Positions 47,536 to 55,940 are shown, counted from the stretch's first letter. The stretch: DNA of 64,000 nucleotides from Bacillota bacterium (GCA_023393115.1 JAEWMS010000030.1:1-64000), one strand, 5' to 3'. A program made the numbers and translations. Notes: generated from the sequence alone by a model not told the origin.

Positions 47536-49042
47536 TTATGCCTCCTCCTGTAAAGGCACTGCGGCCTCTAACGTTCTCATGGTCAATTATCTTTTCACTT
47601 TTAGAGGCTTTGGCTGTAACCTGTTTTAATATTATGCTGAAGTACTTATATGAGATTGTGTTTTTATCAAGTGCCTCACCGCAGGCGGTCTCCATGATTT
47701 CATTGGAATAGTTACCGGCAAACCTCATAATGCCCATACAAGTACGGTATGTCTGCACAGGATATTCACGGCTTTCAAGGATAAGGCTTATGAATTTCTT
47801 TGTGTTAGGCCCTGTCTTTTCTGCCCATGATAAAAAGCGATCAGAGCTCCAGCCGTAAACTGTTTTATGGTTTTCAGGCATGTGTTCGGGTAGAGTTGTG
47901 TAACGTTTGAATTTGTTGCAGTTTCTCGGATAAGCTGCGACTCTTTCACTGCTGATATATATTTCTACTGTCCTGGTAGTGACACGTATAGAGCATGGTC
48001 TGTTTATGTGAGAGTAATGAACACTGTAGAAAAAGCCTTCAAATTCCACATGATAATTGAACTGAACTTTGGTTTCCTTCCACTCAGAGTATTCATATTT
48101 TGTTGCAGGTAACGGCTGTAAAGCTAGCTTGTCTATCTTTTCGAAAGCTGACAGTCTGTTACCTTCCATCTTCTGAAAAGGGCGGTTTACAAGCCGGATA
48201 AGTTCTTCACTGATTGCTTGGTTAATTTCGTATATGCTGAAAAACTGCCTGTTCCTGAGCGCTGCAATTATCCTTCTTGAAACATTCAGAACCATGTTTT
48301 CGTCAGCTGCTTTATCCTTAGGCTTAGCGGATCTGGCAGGGAGAAGAGTAGTTCTGTAGTGTCTTGCCATTTCGTTATAGCTTTTATTGAGTACAGGATC
48401 TATCCTGTCTGGTTTAATTACAGCAGTTTTGGTATTGTCTGATATTGTGATTTTCGGAACACCTCCGAAGTATTCATAGGCTCTGACATGAGCATCTATC
48501 CAATTAGGAGTCTTCATGTCCGCATAAGCATAAGCGAACGGGTAACTGCTTGCAGGAAGCACAGCAACAAAAACATATGCCGGCTTTACTTCACCAGTGG
48601 ACGTATCTATGTATGACATAGTATCTCCAGCCCAGTCAACCTCAACTTCCTCACCAGCTTTATGCTCTTTGTGCATTGAGATCTTGTTATTGGCTTTGAA
48701 ATTGCGGTACCGTTCACAGAACTGAGTGTACATAATCCCGTCAGGGTGATTGTTTTTGTACTCTTCCCATAAAAGCATGAGAGTTACATTCTTTCTCTTC
48801 ATTTCGCAGAAGATATATTCTAGATCTGGTTCAGGGGGTGATGACTTACTTTCTAATGGTGGGTAGAGAATTGACATTAATTGTTTATCACTAAGATCAA
48901 TTGGACAAGTAATCCCTGCCTTTTCGGCTCTGAGTAGTACCTCAGATACAGTTGATTTGCCACAACTACAGGCCTGACCGATTTCTCTTAGTGATAATCC
49001 TACTTCGTGTTTTAGTCTTAAAATTTCTCTTGCTTTAAGCAT
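47528..49042 (-). CDS. istA: IS21-type transposase IstA
   Basis: The protein of about 504 residues has an N-terminal helix-turn-helix (LREIGQACSCGKSTVSEVL) and a DDE integrase core with the first Asp in VEVDWAGDTM, the second in ITISDNTKTAV and the Glu in KDKAADENMV. A C-terminal region contains NRPCSIRVTTRTVEIY. ATG 49042 lies 6 bases after GAGGAGG; upstream ATGs at 49057 and 49078 are alternatives. The frame is intact, so the element could still move. Confidence 0.93.
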   Translation of the reverse strand: MLKAREILRLKHEVGLSLREIGQACSCGKSTVSEVLLRAEKAGITCPIDLSDKQLMSILYPPLESKSSPPEPDLEYIFCEMKRKNVTLMLLWEEYKNNHPDGIMYTQFCERYRNFKANNKISMHKEHKAGEEVEVDWAGDTMSYIDTSTGEVKPAYVFVAVLPASSYPFAYAYADMKTPNWIDAHVRAYEYFGGVPKITISDNTKTAVIKPDRIDPVLNKSYNEMARHYRTTLLPARSAKPKDKAADENMVLNVSRRIIAALRNRQFFSIYEINQAISEELIRLVNRPFQKMEGNRLSAFEKIDKLALQPLPATKYEYSEWKETKVQFNYHVEFEGFFYSVHYSHINRPCSIRVTTRTVEIYISSERVAAYPRNCNKFKRYTTLPEHMPENHKTVYGWSSDRFLSWAEKTGPNTKKFISLILESREYPVQTYRTCMGIMRFAGNYSNEIMETACGEALDKNTISYKYFSIILKQVTAKASKSEKIIDHENVRGRSAFTGGGINA

Positions 49043-49210
49043 TTCTAGCCTCCTCATCGATTGGCCCCCTTTAATCATACTGATTAAAGAGTACCAGTTG
49101 TTTTATTAACTCGACAAGGTGTCCGGATGTGCCGAAATGGTGTCCGGATAATTCCGAAACGCTGTCCGGATGTTGCCGGAATCAGTGTCCGGATGCGGCC
49201 GAAATATGCA

Positions 49211-49669
49211 GGACACAATTATAACTTCTGGCTTAATGATAATTGATTGCAGGATATATTATTATTTTGCTCACCGACTCTAATTTTTGTTTACTATATA
49301 TTCGGAATTTTTGTACTGAAAAAACAGAAGACCTTAATAAAAAATTTTGTCTCGGTCTTTCCCGTTACTTTAGTCGGATTAATTCTATGGGCTATTTTAT
49401 TTTTGACTACTGATTTTAGTGGAATCACTTGTCCAGTCTGCCAGTACCCTAGGTATGGAATATCTAAGTTAATATATGACTCTTATACTCTTCCATTTAA
49501 GCTTATTACAGGTTTTCTTACTAATGTATTTTCAGAAGTTATTATTAATTTGGACACTTCCGAAAAAGAATATTATATGAAGTTGAATGTATTGGATTTA
49601 GCCGAATCAGTTATTCCTGGTTTTATTCTCTTAACAGGGATATATGTAAAAGGAAAGAAAATTCCATAG
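49211..49669 (+). pseudogene. Membrane protein gene, 3' part after the IS element
   Basis: The frame continues as NYNFWLNDN, meets TGA, then reads on in the same frame as LQDILLFCSPTLIFVYYIFGIFV to a stop at 49669. It has two or three membrane helices, a CPVCQYPRYG segment and a final helix. The TGA may derive from TGG (Trp). A TTG just after it could restart translation, but no good ribosome site is seen. The original was a roughly 190-residue membrane protein of unknown function. Confidence 0.55.
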
Positions 49670-49818
49670 TTTGTGGCTTCTGTAATGACCTTTACTTCTT
49701 GTTTTATTTCTTTACTATCAGCTTTTAAAGCATTTATATCCGATTCAATTTTATCAAGTTTGCTTGTCTTTTCTTCAAGCTTGTTTAATTTTCCAAGTAT
49801 TAAGTCTAATTTATCCAT
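49670..49818 (-). pseudogene. Coiled-coil protein, 3' truncated
   Basis: ATG 49818 after AAGGG encodes MDKLDLILGKLNKLEEKTSKL and a heptad-rich coiled coil to about residue 50. The frame then runs antisense into the end of the membrane-protein gene, so its natural C-terminus is probably lost at about 49670. Such coiled-coil proteins are often encoded beside XRE repressors in clostridia, and an XRE remnant lies 4 kb away. Confidence 0.5.
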
Positions 49819-50136
49819 ACGTACAACCCTTCATGAAATAACTATATAATGTGCCAATAAAATATATCTACACATAAATAAAAAAGATGAATACTGATTA
49901 TAAATATTAAACTAATTCACAAATTGGTTAAAAGTGGAGTACCTTGAACTCGGAATGATAACTGCCTAATTCACAATGTCTGCAAATCAATCATTCTCTA
50001 TTACTCTTTTAGAGCTCCAATCAGTACAAACAAAAAATAGATGTATTGTGTAACATATACCATTTTTAGTGAATAGTATGATACTAGTTTAAGTATTGAA
50101 TGCTTTTTTTAATATCTTTATGAGGGGGGTAAGAGT
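49819..50136. other. AT-rich intergenic region upstream of the microprotein
   Basis: No convincing ORF, repeat or hairpin is seen. The end of the region supplies the GAGGGGGG ribosome site of the 49-residue protein. Confidence 0.5.
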
Positions 50137-50286
50137 ATGTCAGAAAATGAAGGTACCGTTCGTGGAGGCTTTTTAAATAATGCCCATTCAGGTTGTTCAA
50201 ATGACAATGACAATTTCATATGGATTATAATAATTGTTATTATTTTATTCTGTTGCTTCTGTGGAAATAAACATCACGATTGCTAG
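50137..50286 (+). CDS. Membrane microprotein, 49 residues
   Basis: ATG 50137 follows GAGGGGGG. The protein has a polar N-terminus, one strongly hydrophobic helix (FIWIIIIVIILFCCFCG) and an end with Cys and His (NKHHDC). The Cys-rich helix resembles small YjcZ-type spore proteins of Firmicutes, but the Gly-rich N-terminus of those is missing. A terminator follows at once. Translation looks likely. Confidence 0.65.
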   Translation: MSENEGTVRGGFLNNAHSGCSNDNDNFIWIIIIVIILFCCFCGNKHHDC

Positions 50287-50306
50287 CTCCTTTTGAACAT
50301 AAAAAA

Positions 50307-50342
50307 TGAAACTCGTGAAACAAAATTCATGAGTTTTATTTT
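50307..50342 (+). terminator. Terminator of the microprotein gene
   Basis: AAACTCGTGAA and TTCATGAGTTT form the stem, followed by TATTTTTTG on the plus strand. Confidence 0.75.
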
Positions 50343-50600
50343 TTGTATTTAATTTTTTGTTGTATCGTATGTAAGCTCCCAATCAGAGTCAAACCTGACC
50401 TCATCCTTTACCATGGATGTTCTGAGGCTTGCTAACCTTCGTGCTGCTGTGTCATCCTTCGCTCCTCCGGTGCTCACATATCTCATATGCTCCGCTCCTC
50501 GGGACTTGGATTCCTTGCATCACTTGCTTATCAAGCCCCAGCCTACTGTAAGAGCGCATCCATGGTGGAGAAAAAGCATCTGTTCGATACTATTTGAATA

Positions 50601-50644
50601 CCATGAAAAAAGAGTACCACTTATGTGATACTCTTTTTTCATGG
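50601..50644. terminator. Long hairpin in the tRNA-Thr repeat unit 1
   Basis: CCATGAAAAAAGAGTA pairs with TACTCTTTTTTCATGG (16 bp), with a further CAC/GTG pair inside. It separates the two repeat units. Confidence 0.65.
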
Positions 50645-50871
50645 AGCTCCCAATCAGAGTCGAATTTGACCTCATCCTTACCCATGGATGTTCTGAGACT
50701 TGCTAACCTTCGTGCTGCTGTGTCATCCTTCGCCCCTCCGGTGCTCACATATCTCATATGCTCCGCTCCTCGGGACTCGGTTTCCTTGCATCACTTGCTT
50801 ATCAAGCCTCAGCTTACTGTAAGAGCGCATCCATGGTGGAGAAAAAGCATCTGTTCGATACTATTTGAATA

Positions 50872-50916
50872 CCAAAAGAAAAGGATATCGGCTACACCGA
50901 TATCCTTTTCTTTTGG
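50872..50916 (-). terminator. Long hairpin directly after tRNA-Thr
   Basis: CCAAAAGAAAAGGATATCGG pairs over 20 bases with its complement around a 5-base loop. It starts next to the 3' end of tRNA-Thr and is probably that gene's terminator. Confidence 0.7.
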
Positions 50917-50989
50917 AGCTCCCATCCAGATTCGAACTGGAGACCTCATCCTTACCATGGATGCGCTCTGCCTACTGAGCTATGGGAGC
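50917..50989 (-). tRNA. tRNA-Thr (anticodon GGT)
   Basis: GCTCCCA/TGGGAGC acceptor stem, D arm GCTC-AGTAGGC-AGAG, anticodon stem CATCC/GGATG with loop ATGGTAA (anticodon GGT), and T arm TCCAG-TTCGAAT-CTGGA. The 3' CCA is not encoded. Confidence 0.93.
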
Positions 50990-51000
50990 ATATATAAACT

Positions 51001-51216
51001 TCTGGAGCGGGTGATGGGAATCACGCTCGCTTCGCGTGCTAATGACGTCGCCCACCATTCGTTTCTCTCATGGTGCCGGGCTCCTACTCTCACTACAAAA
51101 CGGTCATTCAGACCCTTTTGTGCAGACTTTGTCTGCCGTTCGAGCCCTCCCGGGTTCGATTCCAAACAATTATGATATCTTGTTCGGAACTTCTGACCAC
51201 AGCTTTAATCCTTATT
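51001..51216 (-). repeat. tRNA-Gly-derived repeat unit
   Basis: The 22-base string starting TCTGGAGCGGGTGATGG occurs at 51001-51022 and again at 51217-51238, where it is the 3' end of tRNA-Gly. Between them lie GC-rich hairpin sequence (CACGCTCGCTTCGCGTG) and CCCGGGTTCGATTCC, which is an inverted copy of the tRNA T arm. The layout parallels the tRNA-Thr units. Confidence 0.7.
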
Positions 51217-51221
51217 TCTGG

Positions 51222-51292
51222 AGCGGGTGATGGGAATCGAACCCACGCAATCAGCTTGGGAAGCTGATGTTCTGCCATTGAACTACACCCGC
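51222..51292 (-). tRNA. tRNA-Gly (anticodon CCC)
   Basis: Acceptor GCGGGTG/CACCCGC, D arm GTTC-AATGGC-AGAAC, anticodon stem TCAGC/GCTGA with loop TTCCCAA (anticodon CCC), and T arm GTGGG-TTCGATT-CCCAT. CCA is not encoded. Confidence 0.92.
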
Positions 51293-51738
51293 AAATAGTT
51301 AAGTTCAACGGGCTTTCGTTCAGCCTAGGTTTACCTACAATCCGCCCGCAACTACATATTACAAGGCTTTCAACCATGCGAAAAAAATTATACCACAGGC
51401 CCGACATTATGTCTATAGTAAAATTTACTTTGTCTACATTTTGTCTACAAAAATTTTTTCTGCGTCATTTGAAAAGTTAATTTTCACCCCTCTCTACTTT
51501 ACATATGGAATTTAGTCATGCAAATAATTGCCCACTTGGCGTTGATGAGATAATCAGACTTTATTACAGTAATTTGTCAATATATGCAGATTTAAAACGC
51601 GATTAATTCATTTCTGCATATTTCATTTACTTAGTGTATTCGAAAAACAGAATTCAATATATAACACAAAAGCATTGGAACCTCTGGGTTTCAACTGGGT
51701 AGTTCGAATAATAATTATTAAAGTAGCTTGATAAACAC
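51293..51738. other. Intergenic region between tRNA-Gly and the ABC operon
   Basis: No ORF with a ribosome site is seen. It presumably holds the promoter of tRNA-Gly on the minus strand, followed by AT-rich DNA. Confidence 0.4.
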
Positions 51739-51767
51739 TTGACAAAAAATGAATTTTCAATTAAAAT
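51739..51767 (+). promoter_or_regulatory. Sigma-A-type promoter of the amino-acid ABC operon
   Basis: TTGACA (51739-51744), a 17-base spacer and TAAAAT (51762-51767). Start of transcription is expected near 51774. Confidence 0.8.
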
Positions 51768-51784
51768 TAATTGCATTCAAGATA

Positions 51785-51822
51785 ATGGCGTCTGAATTTC
51801 AGGCACCGTTTTTTTTATATTA
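51785..51822 (+). terminator. Leader terminator/attenuator-like hairpin
   Basis: GGCGTCTGAA and TTCAGGCACC pair with one mismatch and are followed by eight T, only about 10-15 bases after the predicted transcription start. A second small hairpin (AAATCCT/AGGATTT, 51824-51842) lies before the ribosome site of the first gene. Confidence 0.6.
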
Positions 51823-51859
51823 AATCCTATTGCAGGATTTAAAAAAAAGAGGTGACACT

Positions 51860-52582
51860 ATGATCAAGATGGAAAATGTAAATAAGTTTTTTGGGGATCT
51901 TCACGTACTTAAAAATGTGAATCTGGAAGTTGCAGAAGGTGAGAAACTGGTAATAATCGGGCCTTCGGGGTCAGGGAAATCCACAGCTGTCCGGTGTTTG
52001 AACTTTTTGGAGGCTCCCACCAGCGGAAATGTCTATATTAATGGAGAGAAATTAACTTCAAAGAATAAGACCAAGTTGGTCAGGGAAACAACAGCCATGG
52101 TTTTTCAGCAATTTAATCTCTATCCCCATATGACTGTATTAAAAAATCTGACACTGGCTCCTCTGAAATTGCACAAGAAAAGTAAAAAAGAAGCTGAGGA
52201 TTTGGCATATCATTACCTTGATATTGTCGGATTAAGGGAAAAGGCTCACGTTTACCCAACTACCCTATCAGGGGGACAGCAGCAGCGTATAGCTATTGCC
52301 CGTGCACTGTGTGCCCAGACAAAAATTATTTTGTTTGATGAGCCCACATCTGCACTTGATCCTGAAACCATTCAAGAAGTTCTGGATGTAATGATTAAAT
52401 TGGCCAAAGAAAATATAACCATGGTTGTCGTTACCCACGAAATGGGATTTGCACGACAAGTTGCCGACAGAATTGTATTTATGGCGGATGGCCAGATTAT
52501 TGAAGAGGGCGTACCGGAGCACTTCTTTACAAATCCTGAAAATGACAGAGTAAAACAATTTCTCGGTAAGATTATCCGTTAA
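51860..52582 (+). CDS. Polar amino-acid ABC transporter ATPase (GlnQ type)
   Basis: The 240-residue ATPase starts at 51860 behind AGAGGTG. It contains Walker A (IGPSGSGKST), the Q-loop (VFQQFNLYPHMT), the signature LSGGQQQR, Walker B (ILFDEPTSALDP) and the H-loop (VTHEMGFARQ). It matches GlnQ/ArtM/HisP ATPases that import glutamine, glutamate, arginine or cystine. It is the first gene of an ATPase-binding protein-permease-permease operon. Confidence 0.93.
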   Translation: MIKMENVNKFFGDLHVLKNVNLEVAEGEKLVIIGPSGSGKSTAVRCLNFLEAPTSGNVYINGEKLTSKNKTKLVRETTAMVFQQFNLYPHMTVLKNLTLAPLKLHKKSKKEAEDLAYHYLDIVGLREKAHVYPTTLSGGQQQRIAIARALCAQTKIILFDEPTSALDPETIQEVLDVMIKLAKENITMVVVTHEMGFARQVADRIVFMADGQIIEEGVPEHFFTNPENDRVKQFLGKIIR

Positions 52583-52682
52583 GGACTGATAAACCTGAAT
52601 TAACTGTGGTATTAACCGGAGACAGGTAATCCCATGAGAAAAAAATACATTTCTATATAAAAATAAAAGGGGGTTATGTACT

Positions 52683-53582
52683 ATGAAAAATTTCAAAAAA
52701 TATGTATGTTTATTACTAAGTGCGCTCATGCTTGTATCCTTATTGGCGGCTTGTGGTGAAAAGGCCGGCGACAGCGGCGCAGCATCAACTTCTGCAAGTG
52801 CAGGTTATTCTTCAAGCACAGATACAAAATATTCAGCAGATGTGCAGAAGATTATTGACCGTGGTGTATTAAAGGTAGGAGTTAAGAATGCAGTTATCGG
52901 TTTTGGTTATCAAGATCCATTGACACAAGAATACACTGGACTTGAAATATCAATAGCTCAAAAAATTGCAGAAAAACTTGGTGTTAAGGCTGAGTTTACT
53001 GCAGTAACAGCTGCTACTCGTACTGAACTGCTGGACTCAGGTGATATCGATTGCGTACTTGCAACCTTTACTATCACAGATGAAAGAAAGAAGAGCTGGG
53101 ACTTTTCAACACCTTACTTTACAGACTATGTTACCGTTTTGGTTGAAAACTCCTCCGGAATTAAGTCTCTTGCAAATTTAGTAGATAAGAAGGTTGGTGT
53201 TTCCTCCGGTTCAACTTCTGCAAAAGCGTTGGTTAAAGCGATGATTGAAGGTGGAGTAATAAGCGGAGACAACTTTAAAGAGGATACCTTTGATGCTGCA
53301 ACCTGGACCACAGGTGTTTCCTTCCACCAGTATGATGATTATCCAACAATATCTACTGCATTGAGTGCTAAGGAAATAGATGCCTTCTGCGTGGATAAGT
53401 CCATTCTTGCAGTATACCATACTGATAGCAGATCTTATATTGAAGACAAGTTCTCACCTCAAAACTATGGCGTAGCTACTAAAAAAGGTTCCGGTCTAAC
53501 ACCAGTTGTTGAAGAAATGATTACCGGATGGTTGACAGACGGAACTATCAAAGGTTTGATTGCAGATAACAAGTTGGAATAA
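52683..53582 (+). CDS. Amino-acid-binding lipoprotein (family 3)
   Basis: The 299-residue protein has a lipoprotein signal (LLLSALMLVSLLAACG, Cys24), a Ser/Ala-rich linker and a family-3 solute-binding domain (VLKVGVKNAVIGFGYQDP, GLEISIAQKIAEKLG, DCVLATFTITDERKKSWDFSTPYF). It is close to glutamate/glutamine/polar amino-acid binding proteins. A strong terminator after it should make its transcript more abundant than those of the permeases, a usual arrangement. Confidence 0.92.
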   Translation: MKNFKKYVCLLLSALMLVSLLAACGEKAGDSGAASTSASAGYSSSTDTKYSADVQKIIDRGVLKVGVKNAVIGFGYQDPLTQEYTGLEISIAQKIAEKLGVKAEFTAVTAATRTELLDSGDIDCVLATFTITDERKKSWDFSTPYFTDYVTVLVENSSGIKSLANLVDKKVGVSSGSTSAKALVKAMIEGGVISGDNFKEDTFDAATWTTGVSFHQYDDYPTISTALSAKEIDAFCVDKSILAVYHTDSRSYIEDKFSPQNYGVATKKGSGLTPVVEEMITGWLTDGTIKGLIADNKLE

Positions 53583-53609
53583 GCCTTTTGGAAATCCGAA
53601 TTAGCTACA

Positions 53610-53642
53610 AGGCTTCGCCTAGTGCGAAGCCTTATTTATTAA
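53610..53642 (+). terminator. Intra-operon terminator after the binding protein
   Basis: AAGGCTTCGC and GCGAAGCCTT form a perfect 10-bp stem with a CTAGT loop, followed by TATTTATT. Some read-through must feed the permease genes. Confidence 0.8.
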
Positions 53643-53722
53643 GAAGAGTCAATAACGATGGTTAAGTTCAGCAGAACGTAATCAGGAGTGATTGGCGTAA
53701 TGATTTAACAGGAGGAATTGGT

Positions 53723-54457
53723 ATGGAGGGTTTATTTTCTATAACTGCATGGGAAAAAGTGTGGACATTCCGTTCCACCTTTCTGCTGGGGTTATTTAAC
53801 ACTGGTAGAATGGCATTGTTTGCTTTACTGTTATCATTGGTACTCGGAATACTGTTTGGGTTGATGGCTACCAGCGGCAAGAAGTATTTGGAGGGAATAA
53901 GCCGTGTTTATGTGGAACTGATACAGAACACACCACTTATTCTTCAGTTGTGTTTCCTGTATTACGCTCTTTCATTTTCAGGAAAAAGCCTGGGAATAAT
54001 AGTTACCGGTACCATTTCTCTTGGTGTCTATCATGGAGCCTATATGTCTGAAGTTGTCCGGGCCGGAATCGGTTCTATCCCAAAGGGACAATTCGAGGCT
54101 GCAGATTCACAAGGGTTTAACTATGTAGGTAAGATGTATCACATTATTTTACCCCAAAGTATTAAGATCATACTTCCTCCAATGGTAAACCAGGTTGTAA
54201 ATTTGGTCAAAAACACTTCCTGTCTGTACATAATCGGAGGTGCCGATCTTATATCTCTGACTTACAGCTTTGTAACTGGTGCCACAACGGGTGGAGCTTA
54301 TGCCCCTGCATATCTGGTAAGCGGACTTCTGTTCTTTGTTGTTTGCTTTCCGCTTTCATCCCTTGCAAGTATGTGGGAAAATTCTCTGAAAAAGAGAGAG
54401 TTAAAGACGGTTGATGGTAGAAATACTTTGACAGAGGGGATGGTGACTGAACAATGA
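53723..54457 (+). CDS. Amino-acid ABC transporter permease (HisM/GlnP type)
   Basis: The 244-residue permease has about five helices and the EAA-like loop GAYMSEVVRAGIGSIPKGQFEAADSQG. It starts behind AGGAGGAA. It pairs with the next permease, whose ATG overlaps its stop. Confidence 0.9.
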   Translation: MEGLFSITAWEKVWTFRSTFLLGLFNTGRMALFALLLSLVLGILFGLMATSGKKYLEGISRVYVELIQNTPLILQLCFLYYALSFSGKSLGIIVTGTISLGVYHGAYMSEVVRAGIGSIPKGQFEAADSQGFNYVGKMYHIILPQSIKIILPPMVNQVVNLVKNTSCLYIIGGADLISLTYSFVTGATTGGAYAPAYLVSGLLFFVVCFPLSSLASMWENSLKKRELKTVDGRNTLTEGMVTEQ

Positions 54458-55221
54458 GTACATTGGATAATAGTTTATCCATACTAAAAAATCCGGCAGT
54501 TCTTAGCTACATTTTAAAAGGAGTTGCCTTTACACTTATAATATCTGTTGTTGCTGTTGGAATTGGCCTACTCTTAGGCTCCATCCTTGCACTAGTCAGG
54601 AATTACTGCAGCAATAAAGGTAATAGGGTATTCAAATGGTTGGCTGTAGCTTATATTGAGATTTTCAGAAATACGCCCCTGCTGTTGTGGATATTTATTT
54701 GTCTGGTGTTCTTCCCGGTTCCGGAATTTCTGTCCAGGAAAATGTTTGGATTGACTTCGGTAGAGGTAAAACTATTATTTAAAGGTGCAATGGCTCTGAT
54801 TTTATTCACTTCCTCAGTTATTGCTGAGATTGTGAGGGGCGGTTTGAACTCAGTAGCACAGGGACAGTTTGAAGCAGGGTATTCCCAAGGCTTTAATACA
54901 GTTCAGATTATGATCTACATTGTACTGCCTCAAGCCTACAGGAACATAATTCCTACCTTGCTCAGCCAGGTAATCACTACTATTAAGGACTCTTCCTATC
55001 TGGCCAATATAGCAGTTATCGAGCTGATGTCCAGGGTAAAAACCCTGTTGAGTGCAGCAAACAGATACAACGGCACCGGTTCGATCAATGTTTCGGATGT
55101 ATTTGTTCTGCTTGGCTTTGCAGCTATTATTTATTTTATTATTAACTTTACACTGTCTTCCCTGGTCAGATATATTCAAAAGCATCCTCGGATTCCAAAG
55201 ACTGCAACCCGTACGTCCTAA
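54454..55221 (+). CDS. Amino-acid ABC transporter permease (HisQ/GlnP type)
   Basis: The 255-residue permease has five helices, LAVAYIEIFRNTPLLLWIF and the EAA loop AEIVRGGLNSVAQGQFEAGYSQG. A four-base ATGA overlap with the previous gene shows translational coupling. The two permeases form the membrane channel of the importer. Confidence 0.9.
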   Translation: MSTLDNSLSILKNPAVLSYILKGVAFTLIISVVAVGIGLLLGSILALVRNYCSNKGNRVFKWLAVAYIEIFRNTPLLLWIFICLVFFPVPEFLSRKMFGLTSVEVKLLFKGAMALILFTSSVIAEIVRGGLNSVAQGQFEAGYSQGFNTVQIMIYIVLPQAYRNIIPTLLSQVITTIKDSSYLANIAVIELMSRVKTLLSAANRYNGTGSINVSDVFVLLGFAAIIYFIINFTLSSLVRYIQKHPRIPKTATRTS

Positions 55222-55297
55222 AGGAGTAAATAATGTATGGAAACATTCATTGCCTTGTTAAATAATTAGATAAGCCGCTAAAAAGGAGGTTTACCTT

Positions 55298-55891
55298 ATG
55301 GAAAACTATGTTGTCACAATATCAAGACAATTCGCCAGCTTTGGACGATCAATTGCTCAAAAGTTGTCTCAGGAGCTGAATGTGGAGTTCTATGACAGAG
55401 ATATCGTTGAAGCCACAGCCAAGAGGATGGGTCAGCCCATACCGGTAATCAGCAATGAGGAGGAAAATGCAAACTCTGCTTTCTTTATGAGAAAATACCC
55501 ATTGGGTATGGGTGTCGCCAACATTCAGGATGAAATATTTAATGTTCAGACAAACATTATCCGGGATTTTGCTCAAAGAGAATCCTGCATCATCGTGGGT
55601 AGATGCGCTGGCAGCGTACTGAAGGATCATCCCCGATGCCTGAATGTGTATATTTATTCACCTTATGAGTGCAGACTTAGAAATTGTACGGCTGTTCTGC
55701 AAATGGATTTAAAGGTGGCAAAAAAAATGATCAAGGATGTTGACAAGGCCAGAGAAAATTATCGTTACCATTATTGCCCTGAAGTGAGCAATGTATACGA
55801 CGGTTACGATATAATGATTGATAGCAGCCGGTTCGGTGTTGAAAAGAGCGCAAAAATCCTGGCAGATATCGTAAGGAGTCAATTTCTATAG
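55298..55891 (+). CDS. Cytidylate kinase-like protein
   Basis: The 197-residue protein begins VVTISRQFASFGRSIAQKLSQELNVEFYDRDIVEATAKRMG, the opening of the cytidylate-kinase-like family of Firmicutes. Later segments IIVGRCAGSVLKDHPRCLNVYIYSP and the C-terminal NYRYHY and YDIMIDSSRFG also fit. The P-loop region reads ASFGRS where the family usually has GSGGR, so nucleotide binding may be altered. It follows the amino-acid importer within 80 bases and may be co-transcribed. Its true substrate is unknown. Confidence 0.8.
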   Translation: MENYVVTISRQFASFGRSIAQKLSQELNVEFYDRDIVEATAKRMGQPIPVISNEEENANSAFFMRKYPLGMGVANIQDEIFNVQTNIIRDFAQRESCIIVGRCAGSVLKDHPRCLNVYIYSPYECRLRNCTAVLQMDLKVAKKMIKDVDKARENYRYHYCPEVSNVYDGYDIMIDSSRFGVEKSAKILADIVRSQFL

Positions 55892-55900
55892 CAAATAAAA

Positions 55901-55940
55901 ATGGCAATGAGCTGTAGCTCGTTGCCATAACTTTTTTATT
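55901..55940 (+). terminator. Terminator after the cytidylate-kinase-like gene
   Basis: ATGGCAATGAGCT and AGCTCGTTGCCAT pair over 13 bases (one G-T pair), followed by AACTTTTTTATT. Confidence 0.85.

Larger units (their letters stand above)
46681..49210 (-). mobile_element. IS21-family insertion sequence, complete
   Basis: The 2530-bp element begins TGCATATT and ends AATATGCA, with imperfect terminal repeats extending to CATCCGGAC. It is flanked by a 6-bp direct repeat GGACAC (46675-46680 and 49211-49216). Inside each end are 23-base spaced copies of a TCCGGA-type site, three on the left and four on the right, as expected for IS21 transposase binding. It carries istA and istB, both intact. 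The plus strand matches the left end; genes read on the minus strand. Confidence 0.92.
50375..50916 (-). repeat. Two tandem 271-bp units derived from tRNA-Thr
   Basis: Units begin at 50375 and 50646. Each starts (plus-strand view) with a decayed 3' half of the tRNA-Thr next door (GCTCCCAATCAGAGTC, CTCATCC, ACCATGGATG), continues about 180 bases of shared GC-rich sequence, includes AGAGCGCATCCATGG in opposite orientation, and ends in a long hairpin. The stem bases differ between the two hairpins but the design is the same. No protein is expected. Confidence 0.75.

Noticed and set aside
50980..51165. 61-residue minus-strand ORF downstream of tRNA-Gly
   Set aside because: It consists of tRNA-derived GC-rich repeat sequence without a ribosome site.
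50594..51175. 193-residue plus-strand ORF over the tRNA region
   Set aside because: It runs through tRNA genes and degenerate tRNA repeats; no protein family is recognisable.
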